Shown here in pieces: positions 47,392 to 59,964 of a stretch of DNA of 64,000 nucleotides (its first letter is position 1; each line of letters opens with the position of its first letter). The position numbers were made by a program, and so were the translations under genes. The stretch is from NCBI GenBank assembly GCA_030141605.1, contig JAQGDQ010000238.1:60001-124000 (forward strand). The letters are read 5' to 3'. This DNA is from Tubiluchus corallicola (Eukaryota > Priapulida > Priapulimorpha > Priapulimorphida > Tubiluchidae). A model generated the notes under the pieces. It was not told the DNA's origin. It made no database searches and was given only the letters and a program-made list of their open reading frames with translations.

Positions 47392-50300
47392 GTAACAATA
47401 TTAATAAATTTCTTTGATTCGATTTAAAGTAATAGTAAATTTAATATTTTACCCGTTTTCTTTCCATATAATCACGTGCACACAAGATAAAACATCTCTT
47501 AGTTTTCTTATTGAAATAGTCGTTTTAATTGAATGCTACTCGAAAACAAGAACTAAATGTCTAATCTAAAACGCCGTAAAGAAGATTGTTGAACAAAATA
47601 CACTGAAAGTACAAGCGCAATTGTGTCATGCAAGTTTAGAAAGTTTAGGCCAACCTGTCGGGTTTACATATATGCAGCCTAGTAAAGATCGACGAGATGC
47701 AGTATTGAATACGCGCCTGCAGCGAACATACATGCATTACTACAATTGACAGAAGTTTATGAAAAGCCATGCAAACATCGCAAAAATTGTCAAACCAATC
47801 AATTTCCATTATAGCCTAATATTTTATTGTACTACTTATTTGGACAAAATTTTGACTAGTAAGATTTAAAAACATTCGTTACAATTCATTGTAATCGTCG
47901 CAGTTGTGATTTCGTGTTAAATAATTATTAGCTGTCCAATAACAAACTATCGATGGTAATGATAGTTGTGATGAAATATGATGATAAGGATATGACGATA
48001 ATAAAATGATAATGATTTTGATCATGATAGTGAGAATGATGATGATGGTGATAACGATGTTGATAGTGATAACAATAAAAATTAGGACAATAACTAAGAC
48101 AATGATGATAAAACTAGCATCAAATACGATAATCAACTGGCAAAAATTGTGACGATGATGACGACAATGATGACGATGATGATGATGATAATAATGGTTA
48201 CTATAATAGTAATTGCGGCAATAAACATGATTGCGATGGAGTTAAGAATGATAAGATATTTGTGTTTAGCAAAACAGTCTGTTCGATTTTAATAGATGTG
48301 ACATCTATTATTGAAAATGTCAGTAAATCACAGATTACATGGATACATTGATGAAAAATCCTGGTTTTATTTTAAAAACAAAACAGATATTTCGCAACAC
48401 ATTGCCGTTACCTCTTCAGTGCGAATATGAGAAATACGGGAAATTGTTTGAAATGCAAAAATTATACAGAATAACTCCAAAAGGAATATAGAAAAGAGAA
48501 AATTCTGTATAATTTTTGCATTTCAAAATTCACACTAGAGAGGTAACCCGTAATGGATTGTGAAATGAAACATGCGTTTTGTTTTAATAATAAAAACAGG
48601 ATTTTTCATTAATTCAGCCGTGTATCCGTCTAAAACAGTCTGTTTGTGTCTAACGAGCAATTATTTATAACTTAAATATTTTCAGAGTTCGAAACCCATA
48701 ATGGAGAAGAGGCGAAGAGCGAGAATAAATCAAAGTTTAGGAGAATTGAAATCACTGATTCTCGACGCTATGAAAAAAGACGTAAGAATTTAATTTTAGT
48801 TCGTTATCGTATTAAGTCAAATATGTGGGTAAGAGCGTGATAACGCAGATGTGTAATAACGTAAGCATCTTTGAATTAACGGGTATCTCCACGGCAAGCT
48901 AAATCGATTTGAGAAAATTTAACCGTCTCTAAAGAAAAAGTTTTATGACTGTTTGTGACCGTTGAGCATGTCGGTAATACTAACTTCACAAAGCCTTAAA
49001 AACTAACCGACAAGTTATACGACTACATATGTATAGCTTTCCTGAAGACACCCGAGTCAATTTGTAACGGTAAGATCAAGTGATGGATGGGACAACACCA
49101 AAGAAAAGAGACACGTAGCTCCCTAGCATAAGAAATCTGTACAGAATGGAATGTCGAAATAGGAAATGGGATGGCGCCGCCATCTTTCATTGCGGGGGAT
49201 CTTATTGTCACGAGTTGTTTAATGTTGCTATCATCATTACAACTGCACGCGACGCAAGGTTATGTGCAAACCGTCTTACCTGTTACCTGAAAGATGCTGA
49301 CAATAACGATGCTGAGCTCAATGCGTGTTACAATTTATCAACGCTCGCATCTTCTGTCACATCCGCTTCCGGTATGCGAGCCTTTGTCGCCTCTTTTTGT
49401 TGTGCAATTATCAATGGAATAAGAAGATTTTTTCTGTGCTCGCGTTCATTGAGATAATGCAATGGCGGCATGTTTAAGTGTCACTTTTCTTGGCGGATGG
49501 CGTGGGCGTTGAAAGGCCAAGAGAGGGAAAATTGAAAAAAGAGATTTGGTTTGATGCAGTTACCAGTAGCTTTTGAACTGATTCTGGAGTATGATCGTTT
49601 ATAATTGAAAGGACGAGCTTCTGCATAACGCACGAAGAGAATGATGTAATTTAGAGTAGAGAAACTAAGAGGAAACAGATGCTAAGAAATTAATTTTACA
49701 AAAACAAAGTGTTTTTATATTGAAACGGCTTTGAAAAGCAGGCACCTGCAGTAATGCACAAAATGTGTGAGTTCACGCGTGACTAATAGAAAAATATGAT
49801 TGCAAAAGCTACAAAACGCCACTATAGAAAGGGATCATGAAATCATACTTGGACATACAGGGAACGGTTCTGCGGGTGGGTTGCGCGTTTTGGTCTATGC
49901 AAATATTACATTTAGACTTAAAGGAAAACCGAATGATTGTGTAAACATTAGTTCAGAATAAAGAATGCTCTAAAACATTGAAAACTGCAATCGCTATTTT
50001 TAAATCGAAGCTTAGATTAAATAATAATTACCTCTGATACTTAAATTTCGTTAAACTTTCAAAGCTACTTTTTGTCACATTCGCGTGGCCGACAAATAGA
50101 AGGCGGTACCGTGATAAGCATGATCATGAACTGCCGTGTTAGTTCTGGTGTCATATGACGTAGAGCCCATTTTTCGTGACATCATGCGTTTAAACATTAC
50201 AGTAACTCTTACGCAAATGTGCTTAATGCGCAAGGGAAGACGCCTGCCATTGCACAAACTGTGATTAGTTTCTGACGTAAGCAATAGCTGTATTCGGCAG

Positions 50301-52000
50301 CCGTTAATTAACTTTCTAAGCTAATTATTCAAATATAAGGAACAATTGTTAACTTTAATAGGTAAGGAAATGTATATTAAAATAAGGACAGTAAATTAAA
50401 ATAAGATTGAGTCTAAACAATAATCCGGTCTTCCTTTAATAATTTTAGCATTTTATGTAGTTTTTATGGTTTAGAGATCGCAGTATTAACCATGTTATGT
50501 ACGACGATAACATGAATTTTGCTAGGTTGTCTAATACAGAATTTTCAGCCACTTCTGAATTAGTGTTGTATGCATAACTTGCCAATTCTCTTAATGTCTT
50601 TTTAGTAAAGATGTTGACAAATAAATCAATGCCATTTTTACCGTTTTGATTTAAACATAATAGTCCTGAAGATAGCCATTTAAAAATCCTATATTGTCAT
50701 TATCAGTGAAATGTAAAACTGTTTTATAGAGTTCCAGACATTCTAAGTTGGAGAAAGCCGACATTTTGGAACTAACAGTTAAACACCTCCAGTCTTTGCA
50801 ACGTCAGCAAATGGCAGGTAAGCCATATACTTCGACTTTTGCAACTTCGACTTTAAATGTTTGGTTGACATAAATCATTCTTTCAATCTTAGAATATCAA
50901 TAGAACTAGAAAACGCTTTTTATACCGAAGGATAGTAAACGGAGTACTTCATGATTAATTTTGCTGTAGAGGGCATGATCTAAAGCGAAGGGTATGGAAC
51001 GGGATAGGGCGCCTGATTTTCGCCTGGATGACTACGGGTTCGATATCAGGGCTGGATCATATCAAAGATCTTAAAAATTATATCTGTTGCTTCACTGCCT
51101 AGCACTTGGTGTTAGGATAAAACGGGTTAGTAATAATTTCTGTTATGGCGGTGGAGTTTGTTATTTAGAGTCTGCCATGAAAGCCTGATAGTTTGTGTTG
51201 TCTGTTGCATTTCAAGCCGACTCTATTATTATACCTGATTTTTTTCTATAGTTGCAGTAAACCAGGATCCATCTGTGTTAAGCAAGTATCGAGCGGGCTA
51301 CAATCACTGTGCGACCGAGGTGGCGAGATACTTGTCCAGCGTTGATGGTCTGGATGCCAATGTCAGGACGCAGCTCATTAGTCACCTATCCTCAAATATG
51401 CGAGCTCTTGATGCTCATGTACAGTACAATGCAACCGTAGGAGCTGTTAGTCCTGTTCAAGTCCATGTGCCAAATGGTGTTCCAACTGTTAACTTTACTC
51501 CCCAGGTTCCGTACACAGTGAACGTCGTCCCCAAGGTACAATATACATCAGATAACAATGGCACACCACAGTTCTATAGCAGCGTTGGAGTGCAGTTGAT
51601 ACCAAGCACCTTACCAACAGGAGAAATTGCCTTTGTGTTACCCAGTCCGCAATTGAACTCAACTTCAATGCCCATCAGGCAGAACACCCAGAGAACAGAG
51701 TCAAATGAAATACTTCCACCTTCACCAGCATCATCATCGTTCCTGTCGGCATCACCATCATCGTCGTCATCATCGCCTCCATCGACATCGTCATCTTCGT
51801 CATCGCCAGCTTTTTTATTTTCAGTACCAACGACAACATCTGTGACAATAACGAATAATCTTAGCCCTAGTAGCAGTGGTGCAAGTTTGTCTGTTTGCTC
51901 TTCTGTGTGTTCTCCTTCAAAGTTACAAACAGTTAATACAAAGCAGAGTAACTGTCGTTTAGTCAATGTAAAAGAAGAAAACATGTGGCGCCCCTGGTGA
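47323..52000 (+). CDS. HES1-like: HES/hairy bHLH-Orange transcriptional repressor, complete
   Basis: Exons 47323-47391, 48686-48781, 50730-50817 and 51252-52000 join in phase to 333 residues. The basic region with the diagnostic proline reads [20 protein letters not shown]; the helix-loop-helix runs from [18 protein letters not shown] through [20 protein letters not shown]. The Orange domain (about residues 93-135) contains [21 protein letters not shown] Ser/Thr/Pro-rich linker follows, and the protein ends MWRPW, the Groucho/TLE recruitment motif. Introns fall at the same three places as in vertebrate HES1. It would act in the nucleus as a dimeric repressor of proneural genes downstream of Notch. 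The sequence is closest to the HES1/HES4/hairy group; orthology within it is not resolved. Confidence 0.97.
47940..48200. repeat. Degenerate (GAT)n tract in HES intron 1
   Basis: Interrupted GAT/AATGAT repeats, partly regular at 48150-48192. Confidence 0.8.
48271..48644. mobile_element. Fold-back element in HES intron 1
   Basis: Long inverted repeat: left arm about 48341-48472, right arm about 48502-48628, separated by a 29-nt loop. The innermost 25 bp (48448-48472 and 48502-48526) are perfectly complementary; outer parts match imperfectly (GATGAAAAATCCTG, TTACCTCT). A perfect 21-bp palindrome (48290-48310) lies just outside the left arm. The 13-bp AAAACAGTCTGTT flanks the whole at 48271-48283 and 48632-48644, resembling a target-site duplication. 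Confidence 0.75.
48686..48781 (+). CDS. HES exon 2 (basic region, helix 1)
   Basis: Acceptor AATATTTTCAG, 32 codons [20 protein letters not shown] then [12 protein letters not shown], donor GAC|GTAAGA. Confidence 0.98.
49120..49520. promoter_or_regulatory. GC-richer island in HES intron 2, candidate enhancer
   Basis: In an AT-rich intron, this block contains GCCGCCATCTTT (YY1-type, about 49176-49187), CAATGGCGGC (about 49460) and GCGTGGGCG (EGR-type, 49500-49508). Open frames cross it but lack splice support. Function as a regulatory element is inferred only from composition and motifs. Confidence 0.35.
50730..50817 (+). CDS. HES exon 3 (loop, helix 2)
   Basis: Acceptor CTGTTTTATAG, reads [20 protein letters not shown] then QSLQRQQMA plus one base, donor GCAG|GTAAGC. 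Confidence 0.98.
51001..51060 (+). repeat. tRNA-like SINE fragment in HES intron 3
   Basis: GGGATAGGGCGCCTGATT followed at B-box distance by GGGTTCGATATC (about 51036-51047). Short, and no tRNA fold is supported. Confidence 0.3.
51252..52000 (+). CDS. HES exon 4 (Orange domain, linker, WRPW)
   Basis: Acceptor TTTTTCTATAG at 51251 keeps the spacing QM..A..DPSVL seen in HES1; a second AG four bases later would delete two residues. It encodes the Orange domain, a Ser-rich linker from an imperfect TCA/TCG repeat (51720-51815), and WRPW then TGA at 51998-52000. Confidence 0.97.
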
Positions 52001-52980
52001 ATATTAGACCAAATTATACCTCTTTGTTGCAGCTCTTTATACAGTAGATCTTTATAATGTTAATGTGTAATAAGATACAACAATAAGATAATATAACAGA
52101 TAATTTAGGTTTATTATACGTCTTAGAAGTTTGGATCCCATTTTCGTTGTTAACTTTTGCTGTAGTGCTTTACTTTAAGAGTTGTTGTAAACTAGTAATT
52201 TCAATTATTAAAAGTAATTTCTAATTATTTTATTTTAATCGTGTAGATTGCACATCCGAAATGGGACATGAAATCCTCAAATGCCTCTGTTTATAGTAGC
52301 CAGTTTTGTAGTGAAATTATAGTGAGGTTTATTAATAGTTCATAAAAAAATCCTACTTCATTAAAGTGAGGATTTCAAATTATTGTTAAGCGACTCATTT
52401 TCCATATGTTCGAATTAATATGACAGATATGACTGTCTATCTCACACAATCTGATATATTTATAACTGTTTACAGTGATACAGTTTACTTTCTGTTGCAT
52501 AAAGTGATATATAGGGGTGTTATTATGAAGGCATATGTTTGTGTAGCTATAAATTATTCCAGGTTTAATACTATGATGTTTGTTCCTTATCAAACATGTT
52601 AAAGTTACTCTGATTTATTCAATAGAATTTTAATGGTAGCTGCTTGTTATAGGACACACAAATTTAGAGAAGTATTACTAGTAAGACTTCGGTGTTTTTT
52701 ATTGAATATTAATATGTAAATTAAATGTTTTAAATTATCTTTTGAATTAAAAGAGATTTTGTTAAAAGTTAATGCAATGTTGTTATTTTAGAGGGTCATG
52801 CAGGTGCACGTATGTATGGCATCAATCAAAATTAATGATTAAGAGCAGAACTTGTTAAATAAGCAGATCAAATTTAGGATATAAAAAGCTACTATTATTC
52901 TTATTTTTTATCTAGGAGAACATGCGCTGATTTTTCATTACGATTATACTGAAATGTAATCATATACGCTGATTATATTA
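52001..52980 (+). other. HES 3' untranslated region and downstream
   Basis: No AATAAA follows closely; ATTAAA at 52207-52212 is the first plausible poly(A) signal, others lie near 52719 and 52746. AT-rich with ATTTA-like stretches, which would suit an unstable mRNA. Confidence 0.4.
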
Positions 52981-52984
52981 TGCG

Positions 52985-53850
52985 TCTAGCTTCCCACTTT
53001 GCAATTCACGTTAACGCAGAGAGCTAGAGTCACGGAAGACAGGTTGGGGTAGGGGCACTGACAATGGTATGATTTAAAAAAAACTGATTGTGTTTAAGGG
53101 TTCGAAATTGGAGCTGGAACGTGAAAATTTGCGCATCCAGTTCTAACTCATGTTAACTTGCAAACGAAGCAGGCTGTAGTTGCAAGATTTGCAGGGTAAG
53201 ATACCAGTGGTAGAGCTTTTGAAATTAAATGATGAACGGTGACCTGAACCGAGGCGTCAAGGACACTGGACGTCGGTGAATTTTTCAATTGTCGTCAACT
53301 CTGCCAAAGGCTTTGAGGTAATTTTTTAAGTATTGAGGTGCTATGAGGTAGTTGTCTACCCTGGCTTTTATAAAGCTGGGCTTCTTTAAGGGCCGAAATA
53401 GGAACAAGAAAATTTATAACCAGAACAGCACAACTTTATTAAAACTTCGAATTGGAAGTTTTAATAAAGTTGTGTTGTTTTGCCAATAAATGCTCTAATG
53501 TACCTGTAATGAAAAAATTGACTTGGAGTCAAAAATGCTTGACCATTGAAATTCACAAAACCTACGTGGTAGACATCTGAGATAAGGGTTCCAATAATCC
53601 TGTGGCTATACAACTTGAAATTGTGTGCGGGTCTGAAAGAGGAGCCAAAATGTAAAAATTACAACTTTGAGTTTCAATTTATATTAACTCGTAAGCGCAG
53701 AGGTTTATAGTCACGAAATTTGCAGGAGCAGTGTAGATGTCTGGAGTTGGAGATATATAAAATTTATGGTGATCAGTGATCTCAGTCAAAGGGTCAAGGA
53801 CACACTCTTCCTAGGCCTTCGAGTTTAATCCAGTTTTTCTGGTATTTTAG
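52985..53850. repeat. Diverged direct repeat units
   Basis: At least two and perhaps three diverged copies in the same orientation (about 53080-53330, 53605-53850, part at 52995-53060). Shared blocks include TTAAC-C-AA-CG-AG followed by GATTTGCAGG-type, GGTGA-C-GA and CAAGGACAC. Family unknown. Confidence 0.5.
53429..53474. repeat. Perfect 20-bp hairpin
   Basis: CACAACTTTATTAAAACTTC, a 6-nt loop GAATTG, then the exact complement. The stem extends about 6 bp further with one mismatch. Confidence 0.95.
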
Positions 53851-54325
53851 ATATTCTGGATAATAATCTACAACCACACTCGGCCAGGTATAATCACCTA
53901 TAAACAAGGTCACGGCGTTACGCTCGCAGATTTAGATCTGAATCCATTCAGTCTTGTTGCTATTTTGAAGAAATAAGGCGAATGATAATGAATTCGGCAT
54001 GATGCTCCGCTGGTGTGCCATCAGAAATTGAAATTTAGTACTTTATAAGAACAAGAAGTAAAAACAGTTCCAAAAATAATTTCAAGCTGCTAGTGCATTT
54101 TCAAAAGTCTGCAGATTCTTTCACAAGTTTCCAACAGGAAAAATGTCTGTAAAGCTTGAACATCACTCAGTTTTTTTGAAGTGTGAATGGAGACTCTCAA
54201 TCTTGATGCTTCCACAGAGTGAATGAGGGTTTGCAATTGCCACGTGCAGTTTAAGTAGTACTTCATTGCAAACTTGAGCAACCCAAACCTGAGTAATAAG
54301 GTAGAAAAGGTATGTTTGTGTAATA

Positions 54326-54355
54326 ATGATGATGATGATGATGATGATGATGATA

Positions 54356-54433
<78 letters not shown>

Positions 54434-54500
54434 GCAATAATAATAAAGATAATAATAATAATAATAATAACAATAACAACAACAATAATAATAATAATAA
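54326..54500. repeat. (GAT)n/(AAT)n microsatellite
   Basis: Nine GAT units followed by AAT units with a few AGC/AAC interruptions. Confidence 0.97.
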
Positions 54501-54549
54501 TTTGCAGCAAAGGCAAAACAAACATTCTTGTATTTTATTAGCATGAGAT

Positions 54550-57400
54550 GGCTGTACAGTTGTCGTTTTCGTTGCTGTGTCTTTGTCGATGTCATTGCCG
54601 TTGCTGTTGCTGCTGCTGCTTCATTTTTGTTAATATTTGATGGATGACAGGCAGTGGATCTGTTTGAGGATTTAGTTCCTTGCTGTTATCCGTAGCACAG
54701 TGGTAGGCACAACTTTCGTATTGATCATGGCTATATAATTTTACTGTTTACTTTTTCTCGTGTATAAAATGTATATATTTATTTTTGTGCATAATAAATA
54801 CTAAATAAATAATAAATTATTCAATAACATCCATTTTGCATTAATGTCAACCCAGCTAGCAACATTTTGTATCTAAAAGCTATACGTTTTTATTTATCAC
54901 ACAAATCATGTGGTACATGCATGTCTGATCCACTCATCTCCGCGTACCTTACATGTATTTGTTTTTCGTCTACCTGCCAGTTTGGTTAAAATTTAAAAAA
55001 AGCATCACGGTTTAGAGAACGAATAGGTCGTGGGAACGTTTGTTGCAGCCCCCGGGCTAAAAATCATGCAGACTTGCATGCGCACGTATGTGAAACAGTT
55101 GAAACCGGAGTAAGCGGTTGACTTTAAAATGAAAGTTATACAATTCTTGGCGACTGCAATTGCTGTAACGTAATCTTATTAACATTACAATACTTATTAA
55201 TACAAAAGCAGTATAAACTACAAATAACATTTAAGGCGAAGAAAGATAGAAAACTATTTTACATTAAGTCCACACTAGTCGAGTGCAGAATACTTGTAAA
55301 GAGAACTTCTAAAATTACTTAGTTTTGAGGAACCATTTAATTATAATTGGGCTTACAGTCATTATTAACTCACTATTTTGCAAAATTCTGCAATTATGAA
55401 TTGAGTTAATTTCCGTTATCGATTACATGATTAATTTCATTACAAAAGTATCAGTTGCTATTAAAATACAATTTGTAGTATAATTCACGATTTTTCGGTG
55501 CCATAATATTGCTTGAACGGTATCTAAATTTTTAGTGTTCTGCATTCTTACAAAATGTATGCCAATTGTTTATATATGTCTCAAAATTTAAAGTTGGAAA
55601 ATTGTTATGGCAAGAAGAAATTTTAATCGTTAGCAGGCAACGGCTGATACGCCATTTTTACGAAAAATGATATATACTTGTACACAATGAGAAATTCTAC
55701 GCTTTTGAACACGTGAAAAAGAGACTTTACTACTTATCCAAAAAACATTTGAAAATTTATACATGTAAGAAAAATGTCTATAAGCGAAAAAGAATTGACT
55801 GGTTTAAGTGGTGTAATTCAAAACGCCGAAGGAAACGTCGCTACTAATTCATGCAATTTGTTTGCCAGAGTTTGTTGGTACTTTAAACAAGAGATTACAA
55901 GTTCGAGTGATTTATCGCTGCCAGATTTTCATAAACTATACAAATAAACAAGCAAAATTTTTGGTGAAAAGCATGAGTGCACACTTCTAGAGTCTTGTAA
56001 GTTTGGAATTCTTGCAGTAGCAACTCGCTACTTTGATCGGCTAAACAATCACATTAAGAGGGTGTTATCGAATGATCCAGGGTGACTTGGTATTTGAAAA
56101 TGATAAGAGCGATTAAACTTGAGCATGAAAACTACACTCGGTGCTGTGGGAAAAGTAAACAATCTACGCGTGAGACGTGCTCTTCTTCTTAACGCAAACA
56201 GTTAGGCCTACAAACTAAAACAGATTTATAATTGCTGCTAGATAATCGGTATTATACGGTAAGGATGGTACCCGGAACAAACCTCATAAAACATGGCGGC
56301 CAGAAACAGGACATGATTGACATGTTATTTCAACCTTTAGAATGTGATGTTGGTCTTTTGCTCATACAAATTATATGTTATAGAGTATTCACGGCAACTA
56401 TAACCCTTTTCTAGTATTATTTAGTGTTTTTTTATTTTTGCTTACGTATGCACAGTGCTTTGATAAGCTTGATATATTATTCGCATATGTAAACATTTCG
56501 CAGGACTAATCAAACCGGTAACATATATATTATTTTGTCACACAAGTCATGTAGGATACTGGTGATTTGTAAAATAGGTCCTTTGTCCGCAAATCCTTTC
56601 AACGACTGTTGACTGATACACTGTTTTTGTGGGATGATAACTACTAATTCCTTGAAGAGTAGTTTTTGACTGTTGCTCCTTTATACTTATAAAATGTAAT
56701 AAACAACAGAAGTCCAGGACTGTAATGGGAACATTTTTTCAAACGACACTTTACCAAGAAGCCTACAACTTTAATTAGGTCCTCTACACCTGCATGAGGT
56801 TACTATAGTTCTATACCTAAGTGTTCTGTGCATCGATACCTAAGTGTATAACTTTTATACGGATTTTCGATCTAAAAGGTCGGGGTAAAGGGAAGCACGA
56901 TTTGGTATACAAATCGTTAGGTAAGCTGATGATCGCCTTATGCTAAAGTAAAGCTAAACGTTTGTATCTGAACAAAAAACATTACAGATAATAAAACCTT
57001 GGCCATAAATACATGCGGTTTTTACGGCAAGTCATGCAGATGTAGTCACCATATCCAGAATATATTACGTATAATATTTTACTGCAACGTTTATGGCAAC
57101 TTCAAAGTATCAAATGACTGGTTCCTAGCTACTCAAGAACCGTGTATTCGTATGCTTGCCCCTGGCTTAGACTAGTATTAAACAAATCTATATAATAGAA
57201 AACAGTCAAAATTCCACTAGACATGAAAGAGTTATTTGTCAGTGGCCATGTTCACCTGAAAATGATTGAGCCACGCCCCTTATGCCGGCAGGTCATAAAA
57301 TCAAAGGGTTATTCCTTTTTCTACTTTACTTGTGTACGTGCAGTCTTTCAGAGCAATTTTACTTTGCTGCAATGAAATATTAAAATTTAAAAATCTACGT
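54550..57400. other. Intergenic, no gene seen
   Basis: AT-rich. One further CGTGGGAA (CSL-type) occurs at 55029-55036 but has no gene context. Nothing coding is supported. Confidence 0.5.
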
Positions 57401-57460
57401 GTAACCCTGATAGCATTGGTTAAGCGCAAGAGGCAGGTCCGGATCGAATGAGCTCTTTTT
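57400..57460 (+). repeat. tRNA-like SINE fragment
   Basis: TAGCATTGGTTAAGCG (A-box-like) is followed closely by GGTCCGGATCGAATG (B-box-like). Spacing is shorter than in a tRNA, so a relic. Confidence 0.3.
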
Positions 57461-59687
57461 GGCTAGAAATGAACATCGTAATTAAATATCTTCGTGTAAT
57501 CGTACATGCCACGTAAGTTATTCTGCATAGTCTCTCCGAAAGTTGTGACGACCCTTAGTGTTTCAAAATGGAGTTAGGAAGTTACTTGGAGACAGTTAGA
57601 TAATTATTGTTATCAACGAGTATTTTGCTAATAAATTTTACACATTTTTGCAGGTGTCATCGTTGCCAAAAGAGAAAAAGCTAATATTGTTTGGTAGGCC
57701 TAAATACTACTTTTGCTGAGTCGTAGTCTGGTCTACAGGCGAGACTTTTAACGGGATGTTTATTGCCACGTGCATCACTTTTAGATGGTCACCGCTTTTG
57801 GATATTGCAAGTCACTTTTCAGATATATATTATTATAAAATTTGGTTTATCGTCTTTCATTAACCACCGAAAAAGTACTTTAGAGGTTTAGGTTAGGGGT
57901 ATATTTTAATAATTGTTGAATTACGACGGCAGCTAAATTTTATTTTAAAACATTTTTATATAACTACTGATACAGTGGCAGTTAAAATTTTAATAAATAA
58001 AATGCGGCTGGTAAAGTGCATGTACTTTTATCACAAAGTCAATTCAATGTAATATGAATACGTAGAACCATGACAAAACTTTAAATGTGTTAATATTTAG
58101 CAATTATAAGTTTCCCGTTATTTGCAGCGGATAGGGAGCAACTGCATTGAAATCTTAATCCTTCTAACGCTATGCCATTCACCAACCAGTTCCCTGAATC
58201 CACGATAAAAAATTATCCCCTCTTGTCTGGTAATGCCAAAATGTTCTCGTAAGTAAGTTAGCTCAAAATTTTATTGACGCTACGACAAGATTTTCCCCTG
58301 ACCGGCCGCAATAGTTTTCATTTCTCTTCCCGTTTGTTTCCATCATTATTATGTACATGGAGTACGTGTGTTTGTATGAATATGTGCAAATCACACGCTT
58401 GCTTTAATTATCTTTCTGATTTTTTTGCTGTATTTACTTTAGTTTCAATTATAATCATGCTATTTGGTTTCAATGATGCTGTAAATATCTGACGAGTATC
58501 ATCAGCCTCATTGCCATCCTTTAAAAAATGTGTTCATTTGAAAAATGAAAATGTTTATAAAAATGTGTATGTAGCCAGGTAATATACTCTATACGAGTCT
58601 TACGTTTATCAGAACAGAGCTTTCCGTCTGGGTTATTATTGCAGTAGGATATACGCAGAAAAGGCACACGTTTAGATTCAAAAGAAGATGGAATGCCTCC
58701 TTTTCTCAGCCAAAGAAAGGAAGCTGTTAACTCGCGCGTATTTTCTCACAGTTTGTCATATTTTCGCAGGTACAACTGTTACCCGCTCTTTTATATGAAA
58801 CGAAAGAGTGTCTTCAGACGCCTCGCGTGTGTGCTTTGACGATTCTGCATCTTTCTTCTAGCCGACCTCTGGTCATATCTAAACACATTATCCGTCTTGT
58901 CTACCACAAAGAACATTTTTGGGCAACTCCAGCATCAACGGGTTGTCAGTGAATTTCATAATCACAAACCGGCCCTACGTAAAAATAATGTCATAAACAG
59001 AAAGTTAAATATTAAACAAAAGAAACTCTGGTAAATATAAAATGTTTTTTATATCCAAATTATACTACTAGTACACATCGAATGAATAAATAAATAATTA
59101 TTAAAGATACGCCATTTTGCTCTTTTTTACTTTTAAAACGTTTAAAATATTTTGAAGTCAGTGGCTTATTGCAGCGCGCCAGTTCTTGTTTGCTTAGAGC
59201 GCTGTTAGAACTCTACAATGTTTACACTGCTTATTTGGGTGGTTTTGCATTGTGAATGCAGTGCAAGGGAGGAGAGTTGTGATAATAATACCTGATGCCG
59301 ACCGCACAATCCGTCAGAAACCGGATCGTTCTGTCGACAAACGGTAACCGCCAAATGTTTGTAAAATTAGTATTCAATTTGAATTATTGCAGCGAGGTTT
59401 TTGCGTTATTAATCAGCCTAGGGCTTGTTTACAATGCCTAACTTGGATTACCAACATTACAGTGAACATTTGCATAAAAATATGTAAATTAACTGAACGT
59501 GAAGCAGTGAATAAACGAACCAAAATTAAACAAACGAATTAGCAACTAGGCGAGTGTTTAATACATTTCACAATGATTTTCAAAATTCATTTCATATCAA
59601 AAGAAATCTTTGTGTCGAAGGTGGAGGAGCCATTGCTATCTAGCCAGCTTCCTGCAACATTATTTAAAATCCTACTAAATCCTCACT
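57461..59687. other. Intergenic, no gene seen
   Basis: Only short unsupported open frames. Confidence 0.5.
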
Positions 59688-59964
59688 GTAATATAAGCTT
59701 TTACAACTTAAAATCCTACTCTAAAAACGAATATTCAATTTATTTTATTACAAATTTCCTTTTATTGTATTTGTAAGTTATTTGTAAAACTTTTTTGTTT
59801 TGATTTTTGAGCTATTCACTTCGTTGTTAGCGGTATTAAATTTGAAGAACCGCCATTTTTCGTTGCACGAGACTAATGACGTAATGACGAGGTCACGAGG
59901 TCACCAAAGATCGGTAAACAAACATCGGTAACCAAAGACGCTTTCAGTACCTTATACGTCATTC
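59688..59964 (+). repeat. Dispersed repeat, copy 2
   Basis: Second copy of the element at 26940-27193, same strand. The copy differs by small indels and substitutions. Confidence 0.85.

Noticed and set aside
49146-49457. 103-codon open frame in HES intron 2
   Set aside because: No splice sites joining it to HES and no recognisable motif. Treated as a composition effect of the GC-rich island.
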